Part shown: positions 1 to 12,128 of the stretch, piece after piece
Layout: each line of letters starts with the position of its first letter
Position numbering within the stretch: the stretch's first letter is position 1
Assembly: GCF_041381155.1 (NCBI RefSeq)
Contig: NC_091137.1
Span: forward strand, 22,613,655 to 22,677,654
Origin: Argopecten irradians
Lineage: Eukaryota; Mollusca; Bivalvia; Pectinida; Pectinidae
Length of the DNA: 64,000 nucleotides
Direction: 5' to 3'
Notes under the pieces: model-generated
The model's database searches: none
Told to the model about the DNA's origin: nothing
The model's input: the letters and a program-made list of their open reading frames with translations, nothing else
Made by a program: the position numbers and the translations under genes

Positions 1-99
1 CCTGAAATAGGAACAAGCCTGACAACATGTCTTTGTGTGTCAACTTTTATTGTAATAAACACTGAACATTTTAAACACAACCAGAACTACGCAATCTAT

Positions 100-483
100 T
101 CAGTAAGCATGAACAAGGAATCCGGAGAAGGCATTGTACAAATCGCCATATATCCGTTTTCCTGCTTGGTCTATATACTCCACCCGGCTTGGAGTTGCAC
201 AACTACAAATTTGCTTTCATTATCATAAAAATGTCCATTTGCAAATGCTCTGCCTGTCATCAGACCACCTCTCATGATGGTGACATGAACATTTGCCACA
301 TCTTCATTACACATGACAGTCACGGAGAAGGTGCTATGGGGGCAGTGAAGTGGCCGTGTCTGGAGTCATAACCGTTACCGTTGTTGGTTACCACAGTGTC
401 AAACACTATGATCTGGTGATCACCAAGAGTTGTGGTAGCGGAGAGAGACGCAGAGAAACCAATACCTGTTCCGTTATCTGAAA
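100..483 (-). pseudogene. Degenerate C1q-domain terminal exon of locus B
   Basis: On the minus strand this starts after an AG acceptor with TTTCAG, as in all paralogues, and ends in a TGA after FSGFLVHAY. The core beta-strand text is clear (IIVFDTVVTNNGNGYDSRHG). The block is 384 nt against 410 nt in four paralogues. Two small deletions, one within the codons matching APVTGLYAF and one near the GQxVWVEH stretch, shift the reading frame. A possible AATAAA poly(A) signal lies downstream at 46-51 on the minus strand. It is best read as a C1q exon that has lost its coding function. Confidence 0.75.
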
Positions 484-1781
484 CTATAGACACGCACAAA
501 AGTTACAAAACTATGTCTTGCAGTTAGGGGATCTTCTCTGGTGAGGTTTCAGTCTCGTTTCAACATTGATTAAAGAAATTTTGTGATTAAAAAAAATAAA
601 TGTATCTGTTAGAAGCAAGTTGTTATATGAAAAATGTTTGCTTTTGCTGTTTGTAGAATATATTTTATACACGAAGCTTGAAAATGACCCATTTGACGAC
701 CATTTAAAAAAAATGCGTGCTTCTTGGACTTCAAAATTTTCATTTAAATCGCGATTGCGCCCACACATTGAGCTTTATCAAGTTCAATCCTATTGTACAT
801 CTTTCGAAAGTTCATTGTGACAAAAATGTTAAGCATTCAAAACGAAATTTAGACGTATTTGCTCTTTAATTGGTACTTTTTGGGACTAAGAATATATTGA
901 ATTATTGGAAGAAAATGTCGAAAAATAACAAATATTATGACGGACAAAAAATCAAACACACTGATCCCCATTGTTATGCCGGTTTTTGAAACAGCAACCG
1001 TTTTTCGTTTAAGTTGCATTAAGTTGCAAATGAATTGACTGTGTGTGTTACTATCATTTTATCAATTATGCAAACTATCATACTTATCAGACAAGCAATT
1101 TGGATGCTATTGCTGTAGCCTGTCGTCAAAACAGTAAAATCCCGGTTAAATGTTATATAGCGTCAAATGTATGTAAATAGTTAAAACATAAAGGACAAAA
1201 CCATATGATTTTTCTTCCATTTTCAACATTTGTATGAACTACTATTTTCAAAAATTCTTTGTTTGAAAAAAGTTAAATAGGTCGATGGGATTTTTCCAGG
1301 TAGTGTGGCGATCTATCATCTATATGACCCGTTTCGTCCTTAAACTTACAGATACGGAGGAATTATTCCTTCAATGGTATGATAAATTCTGGTTCATGTT
1401 ATTGCTTTGTTCAGCTAATTACCTCTTTTTGGAAGAGTCTTGGGTTGAGAATGCCAGTTTTCTGCAAAGTGAAAGAAGAGGAAGAAGAAAATATTACTAT
1501 AAAATAAACAATGTGTACTGGTAGGTACTGTATGCTCGTTGTTAATTTGTATTTATTTATGTAACATGTAGGAATGTTTCGACATCCTTTTAATAAAATT
1601 AGAGTTTAATAAACAAACTCAAAAGCAGAGGAATTTCAGTAATTACTAAATCATCATTAAATATTCATTTTTATTCTTATATCAATGGAGAGTATTTCTT
1701 AGGGATTAAAGCAAACAGCTTAAATTACTCAATAAATTCTAAATCTTAAGATAATTAAAATCAATAGCTGCAATAAAAGAC
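484..1781. other. AT-rich stretch without recognised genes
   Basis: This is presumed intron or flank of the locus B C1q exon. The short open frames here show no family signature, and I see no coiled-coil micro-exon or TIR element. Confidence 0.4.
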
Positions 1782-2375
1782 TTAAAGTGAACAGTCGGGC
1801 AAGGATGGCTAAAGTCGGTAAACATGGTGTGAATGTATCCAGTATAATTTCTTATGAAATGGAAAAATAAAATCTCTCGTTAAAGCGAATAGTCGGGCAA
1901 GTGACTGTAAAATCGGTAAAAATGGTATTAATATATCCGGTATAATTTCTTATGAATTAGAAAAATAAAACTTTCCGTCAAAATCGCTGTACATGCGAAG
2001 AAAATAATAATATCTATGGGAATCCTAAAAGTCCTCCCGGACGGCTAAGAGTGCAGTTCAATCTTAACGCATGCGCAACACCCACCACTCTCCGTAGTAA
2101 ACAAAACATGGCTACCGTAGTTTTGAACCAAAATGTTTCCGCCAAAACAACCAACTGACTCACCTAAAATGCGAAAGGAAAGGCAATGGAGCAGCGACAA
2201 TCCCAACAACTGACTCGGTAAACATTACGACGCATGGAGAGTGTTAATACAACTTGTTATAGTGAAGAGAACAGTTCAAACGAGCACGCGGCTCCGGACC
2301 GCTACTGTACGTACCTAGGCCTACTACCCGGTACTCCCTGCTCAGCTGATAGTGAGTGAGTCTTCGTATTTTGAT

Positions 2376-3098
2376 CATTATGTAAATAGTCCCTAGCAGT
2401 ATTTTTTCATAAATGAGTGGTCACATATGGTCACATGTTTCATACCTGTTCCCCAATCGCGTAAAACGTAACCCTGGGGTAAATAGCGGTTCTTTAGTGG
2501 GGCCTCTTTAGGGGTAATGAATGCCCTGTATGCTACCGGTCAATTCATACAGTTTCTGATGTATATATTTATAGATTTTTAATTTGTAAATTTTTTTTCT
2601 GTACATGTTCTGGTAGTGTTATACACATACATTGTATATAGGATTTACATTGTAGGTTAATTGGTAAAATTGTATTGTATATGTTCTGATATACACATAT
2701 ACATATGTACATGTAGGTTTTAGCTTGTTCTTTAGATATATTTGGAGGACACATACAGTATTATTTCTGGTCATAATAATAAATAGTGTTTTGTATATTT
2801 ATTACAACTGTACCTGGTTCATGTGTATATGACAAACTTTACAGAGTTGAAATGTACTGCAGCCATGTATCATTTATAATTATTCTGAATTTTTGTTGGA
2901 ACTATAGATAATGAATTTTGTATCTTTTTTGAAACAATATTTGATTCTATCAAATGCATCAGTGACACATTCACAACTTATAAAATGTTTTCTCTAAAAA
3001 TAAAAAAAAACCTGTAGAATGAACCTACATTTATTCATTTATATATATTTGAAATTGATCATTTCAATTTTTGTCATATTCAACAGATATAAAAAATA
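2376..3098 (+). repeat. Direct repeat, left copy, flanking the Gypsy fossil
   Basis: This segment of the TTAA/TIR element is repeated almost base for base at 7,661-8,346 and again at 48,410-49,206 in the other copy of the element. In the other copy it occurs once. It is far too long to be a target-site duplication of the retroelement. Either a local duplication or an assembly overlap explains it. Confidence 0.75.
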
Positions 3099-6000
3099 CT
3101 GTGATCCGTTGTGTAGCGGAGTTGATCTGTATGTTAACAGAGCATATATACGGATCGCTTGCTTTCTTAAGCATCTTTTTCACAGTTTGCACAGCTCTTT
3201 CTGCCATCCCGTTACTTTGTGGATATCTAGGGCTACTTGTTGTATGGTGAAATCCATACTCTCTTGAAAACTGTCTGAATTTGGCAGAGGAGTACTGTGG
3301 ACCGTTGTCCGATACTAACACTTCAGGTATCCCGTGTCTAGCAAAAATAGAACGGAGATGGTTAATGACAGTGTTTGAATCGGTTCCGTACAATTTTGCT
3401 ATCTCTATATAGCGCGAGTAATAATCTACAACCAATAGATACGTTTGACCGTTTAAGTCCAAACAAGTCCTGTGTAGCAAGTCTTTGCCACGGACGTGCA
3501 GGATATTCCGTCGGAATCATTGGTTCGACCTGCTCATTTGTAATTTCAATACACCTTTGACATGATTTAACAACTTGTTCCAGTTGTTTGCTGAGTCCCA
3601 TCCACCAAATGGATGATTTTGCTCGCTCTCTACATTTTACAATGCCTTGATGCCCATCGTGAATTTTATCAAGCATTTCTTTTTGTAAGTTTTCTGGAAT
3701 TACTAACCTATTGCCTTTAAGCAATAAATCATGTTGTACTGTAAACTCGCCTCTGTGAGTCCAATACGGTTTCATAGTCTCCTCTAGAGCAGATTTTTCT
3801 GGCCAGCCCTGCTTACAATAAGTCAGGAGTTTTTCACAAACTTTGTCATTCTTGTATTCTGAATATATTTGTTCCAGACGACCTTTTGAAGCTGGAAAGC
3901 TTTCTATCACCTGGTCTACAAAGGCCATAACTTCCTCTTGAAGTTCAATATCATGCTCTGAGGGTTTGTTTACCGGAGATCTCGATAGTGTGTATGCGGT
4001 ACAAAGGCTTTTACCCGTGACATGGCCTATTGAGAATTGAAATCTCATTAAGCGCATTTTGAATCTCTGAATTCTCGGCGGTAATTCTGATAGGTCTTTT
4101 GTGCCTAACAACGGTACCAACGGTTTGTGGTCGGTTTCAACCTCAAATTTCTTTCCAACGAGGTAGCAATGAAATTTTTCGCAAGCCCACGTTATGCCTA
4201 AAGCTTCCTTTTCTATTTGAGCATACCGTTTTTCAGTTTCGGTCATCGATCGAGACGCGTATGCTACAGGTTTGAGTACTGGCCCGTGTTTTTGTCGCAG
4301 TACAGCGCCTAGTCCAAATGATGAAGCATCAGCTGACAGTACTATGTCTTTATTTGGATCATAGTGAGCTAAAGTGGGTGAGCTTGTCAGTTCATGTTTT
4401 ATTTCAGCTAAACATTTTTCCTGAGATGCACCCCATAGCCATGCTCTGTCTTTTTTTAACAGTGCTCTAAGAGGTTCTGTTTTGTTTGCCAAATTTGGTG
4501 AGAATTTGCTTAGCTGATTTATCATACCAAGCAATCTGCGCACATCAGACACATTTTCTGGTGTGTTCATTTTCACAATAGCCTCAGCCTTTTCAGGATC
4601 AACTCTACATCCATCAGCATCTATAATCTGACCGAGGAACTTAACTCTCGGTTTTGCGAACTCGCATTTCTTGTTTAGCGTTATGCCCGTTTTTTCTAGC
4701 AGTTTCAGAACCTTTTCTAACCGCTTGTCATGCTCTTTTAGGGTTGGAGCATATATGAGTATGTCGTCCATATGACAAAGGACGCCCTCATGACCCTGTA
4801 GCATTTCTGACATTCTCTTTTGGAAAAATTCAGATGCTGAACTTATCCCGAAAGGTAGGCGATTGAAACTGAATCTGCCGAATGGTGTTATAAATGTTGT
4901 TAATGGACGTGATTCTGGTGCTAGCTTAATCTGCCAAAACCCTGAGTTTGCATCTAGTTTAGAAAAAATCTTGGCTCCTGACAATTGACCCAACGATTCT
5001 TCTACCGACGGTAACGGATGATTTTCGCGCTTGACTGAATTATTTAATTTGGTCAAATCAACACAAATGCGTATCTCTCCGTTTGGTTTTGGTACAACAA
5101 CCATACCCGCGCACCATTCGGTTGGTTCGTCAACTTTCGAAATGACCCCTAGTTTTTCCATTCTTTCCAACTCATTTTTGACCTTTGTCATCAAGGGTAT
5201 CGGTACCCTGCGCGGAACGGATAGAGAGTAAGGCTGAGCGTTACTGTCTAACTTAATTTTGTATTCCCATTCTGTTTTGCCAAGACCAGTGAAAAGTTTG
5301 GGAAATTCCGCGCGGTATTTTGCGTCATCATTCGCGGATGTCGCGTTTGGTGATTTTTCGTGAACAATAGATATATTTACCTTTTCTATTATCCCGAGTG
5401 CCTGTATTGCTGGTCTGCCCAGAAGTGCCTGTGATAGTCCTTTGACTACGAAAATTTCCTCAACACTTATTTTATCCCTAGATTCTATTTCACAATGAAA
5501 TTTGCCTAAAACACGTAATTTTGAATTTCCTGGTCCATGTAAGTTTTTCGTGGACTTTGACAGTTTCACATTGTTCATCTTCTGGTGTTCTCTCTCCGAT
5601 ATGACTGTGACGTCAGCTCCTGTGTCAATTTTAAATGGAATGTCCACGTTTTTTATTTTAATGTTCGTGATCCATGGGTGACTCTTTTCTTTGTTCACTG
5701 CTCCTAGGAAATCCTGGTCTTCCTTTCTGCTATTGATGTTTCCCAGCGTTGATTTGGTCAAACAACATTTTGCAAAGTGTCCCGTTTTCTCACACTTAAA
5801 ACATTTCGCATCCCGTGCTGGACATTTATCTCTGCCGTGAGATTTAAAACTGCCGCATCGTTTGCAACCCATTGTCCGCTTGGCTGGGAAATGTTGCTGT
5901 TTTGCGTAGGTCTGGTTCTTTGTTTTTGGTCGGGCATTCTTTTGTTTCACTCTGTTCACAGTATTTTCTGTGGTTTCCTGGCTGGTGTTCTCTGTCCCCC

Positions 6001-6810
6001 TTACTATGGCTTGTTGTCTCCTTACAGCTTCGCTTTGTCTGGCATAGACAACAGCTTTTTCCAGCGTTAGTTTTGCGTCTAACTGCATTTTTTCTGAGAC
6101 TTTATGGTCCCGAACTCCGACAACAATACGGTCTCGTATCATTTCGTCATGCAGTGCACCAAAGTTGCAATGATCTGCGAGAACATGAAGGGCAGTGACG
6201 AAACTGTCTACTGTTTCTCCTTCCTCCTGTTTCCTGAGGTTAAACTTGGAGCGTTCAAATATGATATTTCTTTTGGGAATGAAATATTCGTTGAATTTCT
6301 CAACCACATTCTTCCATTTCTTTCTGTTTGCTTCCGTTAGGCTAAATGATGTGAAAATGTCATCTGCCTCACTTCCCATTGAATATATCAGAGTGCTGAT
6401 TTGAATCGTCTCATCCTTCTCAGCTAATCCCGAAGCTTGGCGAAATCGCTCAAATCTCTGAAACCATTTTTCCCAGTTTTCAGGTTTCGAGAAGTCCAAC
6501 TTGTCCGGATTAGTAAATTGGAAGGAAGCCATTGTGTCAATATAACTGCAACAGTTTTGCACGTTAAGTTTTCATTCGTGGTTTTTCTTAGTTTACCGCT
6601 GCCACCATGTTATGTTACATACGACTCGGAGACTGTTTACTCTAGCTCTACAAGTTTTAATCTGAATCAATCTACAAGTATTTGTTCTAGATACATTCAC
6701 ACGGTTCCCATCATCATAAACATGACACCAGGGTCATAGGTAACACCTGGGTAGTTGATCTAGCAGGCGGTGCCTCGCTGGACCTAATTGGATAGATAAC
6801 GAACCACACA
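3099..6810 (-). mobile_element. Incomplete Ty3/Gypsy LTR retrotransposon (fossil)
   Basis: Minus-strand gag-pol of the Ty3/Gypsy (Metaviridae) type, gag end at the right. In element order the parts are a terminal repeat at the right edge, a gag-like region, CCHC zinc knuckles (CFKCEKTGHFAKCC), an aspartic protease (DTGADVTVIS), reverse transcriptase (HMDDILIYAP), RNase H (LSADASSFGLGAVL), and an integrase with a zinc-binding module and part of the catalytic core. The most similar annotated proteins I know of are the K02A2.6-like polyproteins common in molluscs and cnidarians; the clade is not resolved. The copy is broken, with roughly two or three breaks, and only one terminal repeat is recognisable in good order. 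The long open gag-pol stretch suggests a fairly young insertion. It lies inside a TTAA/TIR element. Confidence 0.85.
6608..6810 (-). repeat. Probable LTR of the Gypsy fossil
   Basis: On the minus strand this runs from TGTGTGGTTCG to CATAACA, so it has TG...CA ends, and it is about 200 bp long. It is followed by TGGTGGCAGCGG, a plausible primer-binding site just upstream of gag. A diverged copy of the same block lies at about 7,310-7,590. Confidence 0.6.
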
Positions 6811-7660
6811 ATGATCTGCGAGAAACATGAAGTGACGAAAATACTGTTCTACTGTTTTACTCCTGTCCCACCTGTTTCCTCAGAGGTTAAACGTTAGGAG
6901 CGTTCAAATATTATATTTCTTTTGGGGAATGAAATATGTCGTTGACATTTCTCAACCACATGTCTCTCCATTTCTTTCTGTTGGCGCCTTCGCGTATAGG
7001 CTAAATGATGTGAAAAATGTTCATCCCCCCTGCCTCAACTTCCCATTGAATATATCAGAGTGCTGATTCTGGAATCGGGTCATCCTTCTCAGCTAATCCC
7101 GAAGCTGTGGCGAAAAAAAAAAATACCGCTTCACAATCTCTGAAACCATTTTTCCGCAGTTCTATTTCAGGTTTCGAGAAGTCCTACTTGTCCGGATTGG
7201 TAAAATATGGAAGTGAAGCCATTGAAACCAATATAACGTGCCGAACAGATTTTGCACAGTTTTCAAGGTTTTCATCTCGTGTTTTTCTTAGTAGTTAACC
7301 GCTGCCATACCATGTTAATGTTACACTACGACTCACGAGGAAGACTGTTTCTAACTTCAGAGCTCTACAAGATTCTTAATCTGACTCAGATCTACAGTAC
7401 TTTTTGTTCTAGATACATTCCACACGTTCTTCTCCGCATCAACATAAACACTCTCACACACTAGTGAGCTTCATCACGGCGGTAGACACCTGGTATGTAA
7501 TTACTACTAGAATCCTAGCTTGGATCCCAGTGGGTGCCTCGCTTCTCAGGGAAGCCTCAATGATAGAGTATACGAACCACACCACACGTACTAAATTATT
7601 TATGTGGTCACTCCTATGATAACACTACACTCAACAGTCTAGCAGGCAGTTTTGTTTCAC
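6811..7660. repeat. Disordered second copy of the 6.17-6.81 kb block and adjoining sequence
   Basis: This stretch repeats, in the same order and orientation, the neighbouring 6.17-6.81 kb sequence. It then runs into the sequence that begins the direct repeat at about 2,376. The match is littered with small insertions of one to a few bases, unlike the near-identical repeats on either side. That texture resembles uncorrected long-read sequence more than natural decay, so I treat it as a suspected assembly seam. Confidence 0.5.
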
Positions 7661-8346
7661 AAATGAGTGGTCCAACATATCGGTCACACTTTTTTCATAC
7701 CTGTTCCCCAATCGCGTAAAACGTAACCCTGGGGTAAATAGCGGTTCTTTAGTGGGGCCTCTTTAGGGGTAATGAATGCCCTGTATGCTACCGGTCAATT
7801 CATACAGTTTCTGATGTATATATTTATAGATTTTTAATTTGTAAATTTTTTTTCTGTACATGTTCTGGTAGTGTTATACACATACATTGTATATATGTAT
7901 TTACATTGTAGGTTAATTGGTAAAATTGTATTGTATATGTTTCTGATATACACATATACATATGTACATGTAGGTTTTTAGCTTGTTCTTTAGATATATT
8001 TGGAGGACACATACAATATTATTTCTGGTCATAATAATAAATAGTGTTTGTATATTTATTACAACTGTACCTGGTTCATGTGTATATGACAAACTTTACA
8101 GAGTTGAAATGTACTGCAGCCATGTATCATTTATAATTATTCTGAATTTTTGTTGGAACTATAGATAATGAATTTTGTATCTTTTTTGAAACAATATTTG
8201 ATTCTATCAAATGCATCAGTGACACATTCACAACTTATAAAATGTTTTCTCTAAAATAAAAAAAAACCTGTAGAATGAACCTACATTTATTCATTTATAT
8301 ATATTTGAAATTGATCATTTCAATTTTTGTCATATTCAACAGATAT
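7661..8346 (+). repeat. Direct repeat, right copy, flanking the Gypsy fossil
   Basis: Near-identical to 2,413-3,098. Here the sequence continues past the repeat end into the rest of the TTAA/TIR element, exactly as in the copy at 48-51 kb. This is therefore the side on which the host element is continuous. Confidence 0.75.
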
Positions 8347-9056
8347 AAAAAATTGCTGGTTCTTTTTTTCAGGCACCATGCATGCATAGTGACATGAATA
8401 CAGAAAGATCATCCCTTGGACCTGTATACAAGTGTATGTATACATATACATACAATTAGCATCATATGAAGACTGAAGAATGTTGATTTGAGTGCTCTTG
8501 AAAGTAAACTTTTCCAATATGGACCTAGAAGATCATGAACAGAACATTTAAACAGTATTAATTTATTAAATGTTCCTTTCAACTGTAATCATTAAATAAA
8601 ATTATGATGCAATACTTTTTCATTGTTTAACTTTGTAGAAATATTTGTTTATATTAGTCCTCTAGATCCAGTGATTATAATTCTTGCATCCATATGCCTG
8701 CCCATTTGTTTGTCAGGGCTTGTGAGATAGCTTTTCAATTACTTTTAAAATATAAGGATTTTTTTTTACATATATCAATATAGATAACATTGTCTTAGGA
8801 TTTCTAAATTCTACTTTACAAGAGAGTAGACTCAACATATAAATAAAACCATAAAACTAGCAAGTTATCTGAAATGTTAAAAATCTTTTTGTCTGAACCA
8901 AATTTCACATTTATTGTCTATGTGTAACTTGTACATAGACCATTTATGTATTAATACTGTAGTAACAGTGATTACAAACACATAGACTAAAATGTAGTAT
9001 GTAGTACTATGTACATCTGTCTTTGATTTGAGTTCTAAACAAAAAAGTGGTACCTA

Positions 9057-9305
9057 TTGGGAAGTTGTGACTTGGGCGGAGGGTGAAATACCGAAGAAAT
9101 AGCTACACATGGAAAAAAGAAAGATATACAGTACCATATGGATTCAAAGTTGTTCCAAAATCAATGAGACTAAATAACCAAAAAAAAGCCATGTAAACCC
9201 CAAATATGCAATGACCAGATCAATGATAAAGCACCCTTCCACTTCCAGTTATCTGTAGCTATTTCTTCTATATTTCAACCCTCCACTCAAGTTACAACTT
9301 CCCAA
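9057..9305. mobile_element. Small nested TIR element (MITE), about 250 bp
   Basis: The ends are long imperfect inverted repeats starting TTGGGAAGTTGTGACTTG. They include the block GAAGAAATAGCTACA, which reappears reverse-complemented as TGTAGCTATTTCTTC. There is no coding frame. The target duplication is unclear. The element is present in both copies of the host element, so it inserted before that element moved. Confidence 0.6.
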
Positions 9306-9329
9306 CCTCATGATTCTTCTGTCTTTTAG

Positions 9330-9363
9330 CCCCCCCCCCCCCCCAACCCCACCCCCACCCCCC
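9330..9363. repeat. C-rich simple tract
   Basis: A run of C with a few A interruptions. It is absent from the second copy of the host element near 50,180, so it is a length-variable tract. Confidence 0.8.
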
Positions 9364-11639
9364 AACACACACATACCTGATTGATTGTCATGTTATTTCA
9401 GGTTCCTATTCAGGTATTATTCCTAAAAACCTAAAAGGGTATACACACTGTGTACTCTCAAAGGAGGGGAACCACTTCATTCAAAAATGGAATTTACAAT
9501 TTCATCTTAATTTTGAAATTTTCAATTTAATTATTAATTACTGGACTATTAAAACAGTATAGAACCCCTCGGCTACAGACAAAGTACTGTGGTACACATT
9601 TCTCTTAATTAATTACTTTTCTTCAACTCAATCATCTTTTTCTCCAGAGCACAAAAAAGAACCGGAAACAACAGAAAAGGAAAGTAACATACATGTAGGC
9701 CTTTATGTTTTCTGGAAATATATATGATGTGTTAATTCTCACAGCATAGGCCTACATGAATGTGAAGAATTAAATATTATCAATGTTTGAGAGAATTTCC
9801 TAGTTGTGATTCTATAGCAGCTACATGGAATGTACGTTTACATATATACATTGTACGATACATATACATCATAAAAGTTTCTTTCCTTCCAGCTGGACAT
9901 TCATGTCATCTCTCTCCAGAAACTCAAATATTGTTTACAAAAAAAAACCAACCAGAGACATAGATAATTTAATTAAATCTCTGCAAAAAAACTACACGAA
10001 TAATTGAACACATATATTGTACTTGTAAAATATCTATGTATGAGCTAATTTATTTTCACATCTTTGACAGCTACATGCATGGACGTTCTATGGAACGTTT
10101 TCGTGTGGTTTTAAATGGGAAATTATGTTACGATTATTTGTATTTAACCTTCATGATTCGGTTGATGTAAAATACGACGAATGCTATGCTGCAATAATTA
10201 CCCCTTGCCGGGGCCCCCATCTCTGCATCGGCCGAATATTTGTGTCGATTTCCATGTACAAGATGCTTTTATCGAAAAATGATTACAAAGCATTGTCATT
10301 AATGTAAAGAATACTTCATTTGCATCAAATGTATCATCTCAAAACAACAATTTGCATACCGCATTAGTGGTTTATCACACGAAACGAAACCGACACGACT
10401 GAGAAACACATGTCCATGTTGACATTTCCACGCAGCCTCGTTTTCAAAGAGTTTGGCGAATTTATATTTAGAACTGTGCTAAATTTACACGGGCTTCCCC
10501 AAAATTTCAATGGTCAAAACTGGACACCGTGAGCAGAACTTGACCATCATTATGGTATACAATGACTTTTGGAAGGCCAAAGAACGCATTTAGACTGGTT
10601 TCCTTTGCCCGACTATTCACTTTAAAATCTGTCTGCGTACGAAGAAATTAATTTAAAAGTATGGAAATTCTAAAACGTCCTCCCGGCTCACTATGTCCGT
10701 GGATACATTTCCACGCAGCCTCGCTTTCAATGCTTTCAACTTTTCTTTACTTTAATGGTCAGAACTGGGAAACTAAGCAGAACTTGACCGTCGTATTAAT
10801 ATGTGAAGAAGGCAAACTTTTGGAAGGCCAATGAACGCATTTTCATAATTTTAGTTACCTGTTGGTTTTCTTTGCCTGACTGACTGACGTTCACTTTAAT
10901 GATCTAATACTTTCAATTTAATTGTACAAAAAACCGACATTCCGTTTAAGATTTTCGTGAAATAATAACTTTAAATTCTATATTAGTTGAAAAACTTGTT
11001 CATAGCGTCTGCTGCAACTTATTCTTCTATGCGTTCTGGAAAAAATGGTGCTTCATGATAAGTAAACACTTAAGAATTCAACTAAGAAATCAATATTCAA
11101 ATATACCATAATTAACCAACAAAATTATCAATTACAACCCCATAAAAATAATTGAGGTGATATAATAACTAAGTTCACTTACCCATTTGTGTCCTATTTT
11201 CATCTTCAAGATCCTCAATACGTTTTTTTTTGGTCAAAATTATGTATGCGCATTAGTGATTTGAAATAAAAACGCTATTACTTTGCTGTAAGTACAATAA
11301 TTTATTTCAAAGATGTATTACCGTGTTTTTTTCATTCACTGTAAATAAGGTAGCAATGTAAGGTATATTTGTTAACTTCAGAACAATTAGGCACATTTTT
11401 AAGCCTTTAAGTTTGTAAACACGGCTACCTAACTGTAAATATTTGCTACAAAAATTTATAGATAATTTCAATAGACATAACATTTACAATTGTTGTACAG
11501 CGTTCAAATAAAATAAAGCTAAAATTTAGAATACTGCTAAAACATATACACATATAGTACTCAATATTGTGTATTGTTTTTATTTTGCACCATTATTCCC
11601 TTTTATATAAGATTGACAACAAAAGTTTTGCTATTCTGT

Positions 11640-12128
11640 TAATCGATCATCGCTAAAAGATGTTTCTACCACAATATGCGGTGTTATTCAACTCTCAGGG
11701 TATCAAATAAACGATGCAGCTGTTGATTACCAATTTGTTTATACCACACGTGGTATAAACTCTGTACGCATTCTGATTGGCTGACACGATGAACTTTGAC
11801 CGAACTGCGTCTTTCTCGGTGTCGTGTCTTCATTTGTCAACGTCATCAATAATCGAGTGACGTCATGCTATGCTGTGATCGCTGCTTGGCGCCAAAACTG
11901 CTGTTGGATAGCGTACTTATCCTCGTCGTATTTTTATCGGCTAAAAGCGGATAATTGTGGTAGAAACAGGTCACACGACTCGTGGTTGTTGCATATGGAA
12001 TTTATTCCACACTCGTAAGTTATTTTTTAAAAGTTACAAAAGACACTCGCTAAAGCTCGTATCTTTTGTAATTTTAAAAAATAAACTCACTCGTGTGGAA
12101 TAAATTCCATATCCAACAACCACTCGTT
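11640..12128. repeat. Foldback region with two inverted repeats
   Basis: The stretch TGTTTCTACCACAAT near 11,660 recurs inverted near 11,960. Immediately to the right, 11,976-12,128 is an almost continuous palindrome: CGTGGTTGTTG through AATTTATTCCACACTCG on the left is mirrored on the right around a short centre near 12,052. There is no open frame of note. It looks like a foldback-type MITE with a CCAAT-like TCTGATTGGCTGA block inside. Confidence 0.6.

Larger units (their letters stand above)
1880..10625. mobile_element. Inner TTAA/TIR element, copy 1, carrying further insertions
   Basis: TTAA flanks both ends. The TIR is AGCGAATAGTCGGGCAA on the left and AGTGAATAGTCGGGCAA (reverse-complemented) on the right. 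Most of its length matches the copy at 47,079-51,479 closely. Copy 1 additionally contains a Ty3/Gypsy fossil and a direct duplication of about 700 bp (2,376-3,098 and 7,661-8,346). No protein of its own is recognisable, so it appears non-autonomous. A smaller TIR element at 9,057-9,305 is nested inside it in both copies. Confidence 0.65.
1782..10899. mobile_element. Outer TTAA/TIR element, interrupted by a second copy
   Basis: The left end reads TTAA then AGTGAACAGTCGGGCAA. The right end, reverse-complemented, begins TTAA then AGTGAACG with a looser match. About 98 bp on the left and 270 bp on the right belong to this element. Everything between (1,880-10,625) is a related element inserted at an internal TTAA. 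The right part has blocks homologous to the ends of the inner copy, for example CGTCCTCCCGG and CATTTCCACGCAGCCTCG. No transposase frame is visible, so it is a non-autonomous DNA transposon. The TTAA target is piggyBac-like, but the TIR is not one I can place. Confidence 0.6.

Noticed and set aside
2376-8346. The 700-bp direct repeats as LTRs of the Gypsy fossil
   Set aside because: The same segment lies as ordinary body sequence in the TTAA/TIR element at 48-49 kb, and a better terminal repeat with TG...CA ends is at 6,608-6,810.
9330-9363. C-rich tract as a possible G-quadruplex regulator
   Set aside because: It is a variable simple tract inside a transposon and is missing from the sister copy, so it is unlikely to be functional.
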